Positions 55,886 through 64,000 of a stretch of 64,000 nucleotides of DNA are shown here, piece after piece. The stretch covers positions 44,392,001-44,456,000 of the forward strand of contig JAZHRO010000039.1 in NCBI GenBank assembly GCA_037157565.1, written 5' to 3'. The position numbers and the translations under genes were made by a program. The stretch is from Thalassia testudinum (Eukaryota > Streptophyta > Magnoliopsida > Alismatales > Hydrocharitaceae). The first letter of the stretch is position 1, and every line of letters begins with the position of its first letter. Under the pieces are notes generated by a model. The model was not told the origin of the DNA, did not search any database, and saw only the letters and a program-made list of their open reading frames with translations.

Positions 55886-57456
55886 TGTAACGACCCGATT
55901 TCCAAGTCCCTACGAGACACGAGAACCGGACCGACTTGACTAATCCCAAGACCTAGTCATCCAACGAGGAAGTAACCAAAAGAGTAGTAAAATAAACCAC
56001 ATTCAACATGAAATATAACTAGCAGTAACAAAATACAGCAGTAAGGAAAAGAACTACTACAGCATGTACCACCACAACAGTAGAACAATATTTAACATAA
56101 CAAGAACTACAAGTAAAGAAAAGTACAGAGAGTAACAAGTACTACTCACTACAGTGGAACAAAAAGGGCACAAAAGAACGGTGGTAACTCTACTCGGCCC
56201 AGCGTCCTCTGCAGCCGCTGACCCTAGCTGCTCAACACCTGGTCCTGAAAAGTAACGAGTGTAACACGTCAGCGAAACGCTGAGTAGAGTGGCAGCTAAA
56301 CTAAAGGAGCAGTAAAGTGTACCGTAGCTGTTTTATTTTCTTTCTTCCTTTATTTACGTCTTTCTATCGCTTCACAATTTATCTATTTCTCAGATCCTTC
56401 ACTTGATCTCGAATGTTCCTCGTGGGAACGATCTTGATTGCTGTCTTTTCCGAACAGTAGAAGTAACACATGGTGCTCTCCTGGCTGGGAGAGTCCCCCG
56501 TGGTGATCCTACTCTCAGTCAACCACCCCAAGGTCACTGACAGACGTAACGGTGACTACGGCACGCGCGGTAAACTCACGGGTAGCTAACCCGCACTGGC
56601 ACGTGGTCAGTCGTTTCCGTTAAGGGGTGCGCCCAAAGCACAACACGGAACCAGTATAGGGTAGAGCCCTCTCAGTAACAGGGGTCCAACCCCTCCACAG
56701 TAACCAAACAGGGGCCTTGCCCCTCCATAGTCCGCGCACCCTCGCCTGACTACCCTGGTTTGCCCAGTGGGCCTAACAAGTCGGTGTAGGTGAGCTAGCA
56801 GAACCCCAGGGCCCGTGGGGCTGCTAGTACTCGCCCTACACTAGTAGCTCTCCTCGGTACTGTGTACACGAGGGCCAAAAGTCGGTACAAAGTGGCCAGA
56901 GCTAACCCCGGGTCCTTGGTGTCGGCTGGCTCCGCTCTGCACTAAGCCGGTAACAGGTGCTTCCCCTGGCACTACGTACCCAAGAGACAACGCACCTCCA
57001 CATCTTTCTTTCTCAGTTCCATTTTGTTGGTGCTAGAGTACCACGATCATTTGTTTTGATGATAACAAAACGCGTGTTATTTAACATTTGCACTTGGAGT
57101 CTTAGATTTCAGGTCAATTGCAAATGTAGATGTGTTTAGATGGAATTCGAGCTCGCATCCAGGACGGATTGGAGGAGCTTGATGGAGAACAGAGGGGATT
57201 TGCGAGGAGCGATAGATTGAAGATGGAAGGACAAGAAGAATAGGATAGAATTTCATTTTATTCCTTTCATGTACTTTTGTCTTTATTTTTTCTTGCTCTT
57301 TATTTCCTTAGAACATTATGTTAAAGAGCCTCAAAGTACCATAACAGTAGTCCTAGGAACACCAGCACAACCCTAGGATACTTAGGTTTTCTGTAGAGAA
57401 CTTCGAAAATCAATATAGGGTTTAAACAACGTTTTCAGACGTTTAATTCCAAAATC

Positions 57457-57975
57457 AGACGTCTGATAAAGTGTTTTAAGACATCTGACTGTTGATTCAG
57501 ACGTCTGATAACATTTAGGCTGGACATAGTTAGTTCTGTCTGATGAAATCAGACGTCCAGACCTTAGACCAGACATCTTAGAAGACGTCTGATGACTTTG
57601 CCAGACGTCCAATTAGTGGACCGTTGGCTCTCCTAGCAAACACTCGAGGATATGACCGTTAGAGCCTTATCAGACGTCCTTAGGCCTTTCCAGACGTCTG
57701 ATAAATGACCGTTTCGCCTCGACTGACCCAAAATCTCTTCTCATAGATTTCCTAGCCGTTGCACTTTCTTGGAAATCCATTCCCACAAAAAAGTAGGTTT
57801 CCAGACGTCCAGACATAGTGCCAGACGTCCTGTATGTCGTCTGATGGACTTGCGCTAGTACCCTGTTTAGATCTGATCCAAGTCAGGAAGAGACCCGCCC
57901 AAAATCAGACGTCTGACCTTATTTTCAGACGTCTTAAAGTGATCTTCCAGACGTCTGATGAAAGAATTAGACGTC
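57457..57975. repeat. Dense array of AGACGTC palindromic motifs
   Basis: Thirteen exact AGACGTC sites, most as CAGACGTCTGAT or CAGACGTCC, plus several one-mismatch copies (AGACATCT), within 519 bp. With equal base frequencies about 0.03 per strand would be expected. Spacing is irregular, so this is not a simple tandem repeat. Confidence 0.88.
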
Positions 57976-58088
57976 TGATAAGCCTGTCAGTGCAATGATT
58001 GTTCCTGATTTCGGGCTGATTCACTTGGGCTTTGTACCCAACGACTATGGAAGCTTTTCTAAGCCTTCCAAAGCCTTCCTAAGGCCTC

Positions 58089-58096
58089 TATAAATA
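58089..58096 (+). promoter_or_regulatory. TATA box of the copia solo LTR
   Basis: TATAAATA inside CCTCTATAAATAGAGG, in the sense of the LTR and about 110 bp downstream of the AGACGTC array, the normal place for an enhancer-promoter pair in U3. Confidence 0.65.
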
Positions 58097-60321
58097 GAGG
58101 GGAGCCTTTACACACCAATATACACCAAGAGATACCTAGCTACACACTTTCACACTTTTTTGTGTCCAAAAAAACTCTCTTGCTCTCCAAGCTCTAATTC
58201 TTCATCTTGAGAGCATCAAGCTTTGCGCACCCGCTCTCCCGCCGTAGTTCACGAGAGCAACGTAGCGTCGTCGTGTTGTTCATGCATCCGCATCGTCGAT
58301 GCACTCCTTTCAAAGGGAAGCATCCTAATTCCTATAGAAGCTTAGGTTCAAATTTACTTTGTTGGCTCTATAGGGTTTTTTGTTTTATCTATTTTATTTG
58401 GTTGAGTATTCGCTTTGCGAATTCTCGTCTCCTTCGCGAGACAAAATCCTTCTCGTGAAGAGAAGGGGTTGAGGAACGTTACCCTCGCACTTGTAGCGTG
58501 GTTGTATTTGAGGTTGAATCACTCTCGTTTAAAGTGATTCGTTTAGTGGATTTTTGATCAACTTGGTTGATCGGAAAATCCTAACTCGAGAGGGTTAGGT
58601 GGTGGTTTTCACCCGGTTTGGGTTTCCACCTAAAAATACTTGTGTACTTGTGTGATTGTCTATTTTGTGAGATTGTTTATATTTATTTCCGCAATTATTA
58701 CGTCACCCCCTCCTAGTAGGGAATTTCACATTTCATTCTCTTTCCAGGAGTTCTACTCCTAATTCCCTGTAGGGTTCCAGCCTTTTAACTCAGCACATTC
58801 AGGTTTCACCTTTCCAGTTTCATGTTCATACAACCCATATTCTCAATCATGTTCATTTATTCATAACAGGCAGCTGTTAAACCAATTTACAGGTAGCTAT
58901 TATTTCCTTTCCACATTGTCCAAGACTGCAATATGTATATTCATTTCACTAGTTTTCCAGTCCTAGGATTCATGCCGTACCCTAGGATCTATCATTCAAT
59001 CTAGTTTTCCAGCCCTAGGATTCATGCAATACCCTAAGATCTATCATTCAATCTGGTTTCTCATTCCTAGGATTCATGCAATGCCCTAGGTTCTATTAAT
59101 TATTCCATAACTGTAACAAATTATGTTAATAAATTCTAAAGCTACTCTACCAGCTACAACGGAAGTAATGGGGGTGTGGTCAAAAATCCCGCGCGCCTCC
59201 GCAACCCCCGAGACTGCAATGGAACGGGGTCCTAACACAAGGATCAAACACAAGGAGTTTCTCAGAACAGTATATAATTACTGTAAACGGGTAGAGGATT
59301 TTATCCCGAAAAGAACGCAACTCGAAACGCGGAAAACAGACTCTGAACGGGCCCTAAACGGATCGAAAACGATGAAACAGTCCAAAATCAAATGTCTGGA
59401 AGAGGTTCCAGACATCTTAAAAAGTGGGTCAGATGGTACCTTTGTTCTGCGTAGTCTCTCAGACGTCCAGAAGCCTGCGGGGGCGTCTGGCCTAGTTCCC
59501 AGATGTCCGATGGTCACCTCGGACGTCTGGAAGTCCTTCCAGTCGTCTGGCACCGCGGCCAGATGTCCGATTCGCGTTGGATGCAAACAACAGAGCCTGC
59601 ACATACCCACTCCTCGCTCTCAGTACGGACGGTCGCAGAAAAAGGAAGAAGACGAAAATAACTTACTTACCAGACGTCTGGACAGTCCTCCAGACGTCTT
59701 CACCGTCGTCTAGTTGGAATCCCAGACATCTGATTCTGGAAAAATTTCCAGAATCAGAGCTCGACTCGCCCTCCATCCGCGACGCACGGCCACGCCGCGC
59801 CTCGTCTGCCTGCTGCTCGAGCTACAGCAGCCCTCCAGGACGCTCCACGCCCGCGGCTCCCCCGTCGGCTGGCTCCAGCTGCCCCGGCAAGCTCGAGCCC
59901 TCACGGCCGAGCGTCTCCTCCCTCGCGTGACACCTCCTCCCGCAACTTGCCGCGGCTACCGCTGCCGCCGCTTGCTCGCGCTCGCACTCGCACTCCGGCT
60001 GGAAGAGGAAGAAGGGAGCGGAGGAGATGAGAGTGAGGGAGAGGGCGAGGGCTCTTTTTAAAGCCGTGCGGGGAGAGAGAGGGAGAGACAATGCCTGCAC
60101 CGGTAGGAGGAGAGGGAAAAAGAGGGTATCCGCAGGTCTGCATGCGCAGGCGCGCAGACGAAAACCACTGTGCCGCGGAAATTAATTCCCAGACGTCTGG
60201 AAGGGTTCCAGACGTCCGGTCAGACGTCTGGGCCAGCTCCCAGACGTCTTAAATGACGTTTTGAAGCTGTGTTCGTAACAATATAACAAACTCAAAGGAA
60301 GTTTCGTCCCCGAAACTTGCG

Positions 60322-60831
60322 CTAACTAGGGTGTGGGAAAATCGTCATATGTAAAAACATAACAAACTCAAAGAGGACCGAAGCCGGTCCGAAAGACGTA
60401 CTCGCGAAGAGCTCCGGGTATCGCTCCCGCATTGCCGCCTCAGGCTCCCAGGTATCCTCCTCGTACCGCTGGCTCATCCACAAAACCTTCACCAGAGGTA
60501 CTTGCTTTCGTCTCAAACTGCGGATGGCTCGGTCAAGAATCTGCACTGGCCACTCGGGGTAGGTCAGGTCGTCGCCAACCTCGATGCTCTCATGACTCAG
60601 TACATGACTGGGATCGGCTACGTACTTCCGGAGGTTGGACACGTGGAACACGTCGTGCACACTAGAAAGCTGGGGAGGGAGGGCAAGCCTGTAAGCAACG
60701 GGTCCAACCCGCTCCAGGACCTCAAAGGGCCCCACGAACCTCGGCGCGAGCTTCCCTCTCACCCCAAACCACTGTAGGCCCTTCATGGGCGAAACACGAA
60801 GGAAGACGTGGTCCCCAACCTCAAACTGCAC
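60322..60831 (-). pseudogene. Tekay integrase C-terminal region and chromodomain (element 2)
   Basis: [20 protein letters not shown] at the start, then [14 protein letters not shown], and the chromodomain [21 protein letters not shown] near 60420-60480. It is separated from the integrase core by a stop at about 60832-60885. The frame matches 60886-61116 and 61207-62040. Confidence 0.84.
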
Positions 60832-60885
60832 CTCTCTGCGTTTTCGATCTGCGTAGCTCTTCTGTCTGCTCCTGACAGTGTGAAG

Positions 60886-61990
60886 TCACCTATGGATCTG
60901 CTCGACTACCTCCTGACTCTGCCGGATCAACCTGGGGCCAACCTCCCACTTGGTCCCCACGTCAACCCAACTCAAGGGTGCCGTACACCTCGGTCCGTAC
61001 AGAGCCTCGTAGGGAGCCATGCCGATGCTCGAGTGATAGCTGTTGTTGTATGCAAACTTCGCCAGGGGCAGGTGCTCCTCCCAAGAGCCCCCCCAGTCCA
61101 GCACACAGGCACGCAAAAGGTCCTCAAGTGTCTGTATCGTGCGCTCAGACTACCCGTCCGTCTGGGGGTGGTAAGCTGTGCTAAACCTCAACCGCGTCCC
61201 CAGGGCCTACTGAAACTCAACCCAAAACTGGGACGTAAAGCGGGTATCCCGGTCGGATACGATCTCCCGCGGAACTCCGTGTAGTCGTACCACATCGCGG
61301 ATATACCTCTCTGCCAACTTTGCTGGTCCCAAAGTGACTCGGATCGGCAAGAATCGTGCCGTCTTCGTCAGTCTATCCACAATTACCCAGACTGCGTCGT
61401 GTCCTCGCTGGGTAATAGGTAAACCCACCACCAAGTCCATGGTGATGCTCTCCCACTTCCACTCTGGCACTGCAAGCGGCTGTAGCGGCCCTGCAGGCCT
61501 CTGATGCTCAGCTTTCACCTGCTGACACACTAAGCACTGCTGCACGAATTCACCCACATCCCGCTTCATCCCCCTCCACCAATACTCGCGTCTCAAGTTG
61601 TGGTACATCTTCGTGTTTCCGGGATGTATGGTGAATATGGAACCGTGTGCCTCAGTCAGGAGCTCTCTCAACAGCTCCTCGTCCCTGGGAACGCACAACC
61701 GTCCCGTCAGGCGTAGCACCTGGTCTGTGAAAGAGAAGTCCCCTGGGTCTCCTGACAGTACTCTGTCGCGCAAGGACTGCAAGTACGGATCGGCCATCTG
61801 TCCTGTGATGATGCGGCCTATCAGCTCTGGACTAGTCTGTCGTGTCACAGTCACTGCCCCACAGTGCCCTCGTAACTCCACGGGTCGCCAACTGCCCACC
61901 TCCTCCAAGAGGCTCCAACTCTGTAATTGTAAACTGGCCAAGTGTGCGGGCGCCTTCCGGCTCAAGGCGTCAGCCACCACATTGGCCTTA
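60886..61990 (-). pseudogene. Tekay integrase core (element 2)
   Basis: Zinc-binding region (IHPGNTKMYH ... CLVCQQVKAEH) and catalytic Asp residues (ITMDLVVGLP, SDRDTRFTSQFW). Stops at 61207-61209 and near 61152 interrupt the part carrying the catalytic Glu; the sister copy has Gln codons at both sites. The rest continues at 60886-61116 (LPLAKFAYNNSYHSSIGMAP). Confidence 0.84.
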
Positions 61991-62894
61991 CCGGGTGATA
62001 GGAAATGCTGCAGTCGTAGTCCTTCAGGAGCTCCAACCAACGTCTCTGTCTCATGTTGAGCTCCTTCTGATCAAGAAGGTATCTGAGGCTCATGTGATCT
62101 GTGAAAATCTTGAAGGTCTCACCGTACAAGTAGTGCCTCCAGGTCTTCAGCGCGAAGACGACAGCTGCCAACTCCAAGTCGTGGGTAGGGTAGATATGCT
62201 CATGGGGCTTCAGTTGCCGCGAAGCGTAAGTGACAACGTGACCCCTCTGCATGAGCACACCTCCTAACCCCTGCAAGGAGGCGTCCGTGTACACAACGAA
62301 CCCCCCACTATTGTCAGGGATGGTGAGCATGGGAGCCGAAGTCAACCTCTCCTTCAGCTCCTGAAAACATGCCTCACAAGCGTCCGTCCAAGTGAAGGGC
62401 ACGTCCTTCCAGGTTAACTGTGTCATGGGATGTGCGATCTGTGAAAAACCTCTGATGAATCGTTTGTAGTAGCCTGCCAGTCCCAGGAAACTGCGAATCT
62501 CAGTGACTGAACATGGTCTCTCCCACCTAAGCACTGCCTCGACCTTGGCTGGATCCACTGCCAAGCCGTCTCCTGAGATCACATGACCTAAGAAGGTCAC
62601 CTCCCTCAACCAGAACTCGCACTTGCTGTATTTGGCGTACAGCCTACGTCGTCTCAGAGTGTCCAGAACCATCCGCAAGTGCTGTTCGTGTTGCGTCCAA
62701 TCTCGAGAATAGATGAGTACATCATCAATGAATACCACCACGAACTGGTCCAAGTACAGTCTAAACACCCGGTTCATCAGGTCCATGAAAGTAGCGGGGG
62801 CATTGGTCAGCCCAAACAGCATAACCAAAAACTCGTAGTGTCCGTACCGGGTGCGGAAAGCTGTCTTGGAGACGTCTGCCTCCCTGATCCTCAA
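61962..62894 (-). pseudogene. Tekay reverse transcriptase palm and RNase H (element 2)
   Basis: 310 codons open. FIDD at residues 56-59 ([15 protein letters not shown]) is intact. Then come thumb and connection, and RNase H ([47 protein letters not shown]). Frameshifts at both ends (about 62891, where the sister copy has one more G, and about 62000) disconnect it from protease/RT-N and from integrase. Confidence 0.86.
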
Positions 62895-64000
62895 CTGGTG
62901 TATCCAGACCTCAAGTCGATCTTGGAGAACACCGTGGCACCCTGCAACTGGTCAAACAAGTCATCGATCCTCGGCAGCGGATATCTGTTCTTGATGGTGA
63001 CCCTATTCAGCTGTCGGTAGTCCACACAAAGGCGTAGGGTACCATCCTTCTTCTTCACAAACAGTACCGGGGCTCCCCAGGGAGACGCACTGGGCCTCAC
63101 GAAACCCTTCTCCAAAAGGTCCTGCAACTGAGACTTGAGCTCTCGTAGCTCAAGAGGTGCCATCCTGTATGGCACGGTGGAGATGGGGCTGGTCCCTGGT
63201 ACTAGTGAGATCTCAAACTCGATATCACGCTCGAGCGGTAGTCCTGGTAACTCGTCTGGGAACACGTCAGGGTACTCTCTGACCACCGGGATGCTCTGGA
63301 AGTCTGCCACAGGGTTGGGCTCTGCCACCACACAAGCTAGGAAGCCCTCACACCCCTGGCTCAAAAGTCTCGCCGCCCGAAGTGCCGAAATGCACCTGAA
63401 GCCTCCGTCCACCGGCTGTCCGTGAAACTCGAAAGAAGGCAACTCCGGTATGGAGAAGACAATCTTCCTCTCAAAACAGTCCACCAAAGCGTGGTAAGCG
63501 GACAACCAGTCCTTCCCCAGAATTACGCCAAAGTCCTCCATCTGTATCATAATCAGGTCAGCTGGCAAGCTATGTCCCTCGACGCTGACCTCGCAATCCG
63601 TGTACACCTCCTCAGCTACAAACAGCTGACCACTTGGACCTCTGATTACTAACGGATTCTCTAACAACGTATAGTCCTGGCCCAAACTAACTGCGAAACT
63701 GGCTGCGACAAACGAGTGCGTAGCGTCGGAATCGAAAAGTGTGTAAACGAGTCTGCCGAAAACTGAAACCATACCTGCCACCACCGAGCCCGAAGCTCTG
63801 GCATCCCTGTGTGTCAGGGCGTTGATGCGCCCCTCAGCTCTAGGTGCGGACGAAGCAGCCACACTCTATCTCGGACGGGCAGGTGCTGGCCGGTACCCTC
63901 CTCGTGACTGCTGTCCTCCTCCTTGCACCTAGGAACCGCGGCCTCCTGCGTGCCCTCCAGTGCTCTGCGCAGGAAGTATCTGCTGACCTCTTGCCCTCGA
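62891..64000 (-). pseudogene. Tekay protease and RT N-terminal part (element 2), runs off window
   Basis: Protease [16 protein letters not shown] (Asp after Ser, as in element 1), [20 protein letters not shown], then [22 protein letters not shown] and [20 protein letters not shown]. 323 codons are open from 63862 to the frameshift near 62891. Upstream towards 64000 the gag tail begins, with a stop just right of 63862. Confidence 0.84.

Larger units (their letters stand above)
57025..58728 (+). mobile_element. Solo LTR of a copia (Maximus/SIRE-like) element, 1704 bp
   Basis: Begins TGTTGGTGCTAG and ends GGAATTTCA (TG...CA), flanked by the perfect 5-bp duplication CATTT at 57020-57024 and 58729-58733. 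The neighbouring Tekay LTR copies confirm the empty site. The TTTTGATGATAACAAAAC phrase near the start resembles Maximus/SIRE LTRs. TATA box at 58089-58096. The first half (57434-57985) carries a dense AGACGTC array. No coding region lies between the duplications. Confidence 0.85.
55886..60280 (-). repeat. 3' LTR of Tekay element 2, interrupted by a copia solo LTR
   Basis: TGTAACGACCCG ... GTTCGTAACA. Without the insert (57025-58728 plus the 5-bp duplication) it is 2686 bp, close to the 2673 bp of 46186-48858. The triple repeat is at about 58945-59097. CAGACGTCTG-like motifs are at 59395-59740 and 60188-60250. Confidence 0.85.
55886..64000 (-). mobile_element. Tekay/Del-type chromovirus element 2, nested in the LTR of element 1; 5' part outside window
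   Basis: 3' LTR 55886-60280 (containing a copia solo LTR), then pol on the minus strand from 60322 to beyond the right edge. Same family as element 1: the proteins are nearly identical in wording and the LTR has the same landmarks. It interrupts the element 1 LTR, so it is the younger insertion. GATGG at 55881-55885 is the expected left copy of its target duplication. Confidence 0.86.

Noticed and set aside
57457..57975. Possible CRISPR-like or satellite array
   Set aside because: Repeats are 7-10 bp, irregularly spaced and in a plant LTR; no constant repeat unit or cas genes.

Overview
The window is nuclear DNA of a flowering plant with a repeat-rich genome. The evidence is a multi-exon plant bZIP gene of the TGA family, surrounded and invaded by plant-type LTR retrotransposons: Athila and Tekay/Del lineages of Ty3/gypsy, several Ty1/copia types and a TRIM. 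I cannot tell monocot from magnoliid or eudicot from the sequence alone. No tRNA, rRNA, organellar or bacterial genes were seen.

Layout. (1) 1-11039: minus-strand Athila-type element I, cut by the left window edge. Its gag-pol keeps one reading frame interrupted by stop codons. A solo Athila LTR sits in its gag in the opposite orientation (5196-8011, target duplication ATTCG), and its own 5' LTR is 9279-11039. (2) 11040-12919: the right part of a Tekay-type LTR into which element I appears to have inserted. (3) 12920-18211: plus-strand Athila element II, truncated inside integrase. (4) 18212-about 20763: a third Athila LTR, broken on its right side, ending only about 1.2 kb before the first coding exon of the host gene. 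(5) 20764-39720: a TGA1/TGA4-like bZIP-DOG1 transcription factor gene on the plus strand. Eight coding exons give a predicted 362-residue protein. A 576-bp TRIM lies in the third listed intron, and two decayed copia elements (7.6 kb minus strand, 4.5 kb plus strand) lie in the 13.4-kb last intron. (6) 39721-44310: sparse DNA with one small uncharacterised minus-strand gene (41157-41708), microsatellites and a copia remnant. (7) 44311-64000: a nested block of Tekay chromoviruses. An old LTR is interrupted by element 1 (46186 onward). The right LTR of element 1 is interrupted by element 2 (55886 to beyond the window), whose own LTR holds a copia solo LTR (57025-58728, target duplication CATTT).

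The host TGA gene looks intact: frame, splice sites, bZIP basic region, DOG1 region and the two regulatory cysteines typical of the TGA1/TGA4 clade are all present. Essentially all transposon coding regions are pseudogenes. Where two related copies can be compared, many stops look like C-to-T decay (CAG to TAG, TGG to TAG, CGA to TGA), as expected for methylated plant DNA.

The most unusual signal is not a gene. The palindrome CAGACGTCTG, and its longer form CAGACGTCTTAAA, recurs many times inside LTRs of three otherwise unrelated families (Athila, Tekay and the copia solo LTR), often arranged as hairpins. A second notable point is that the small TRIM shares its terminal bases and an unusual primer-binding-site variant with the Tekay elements.
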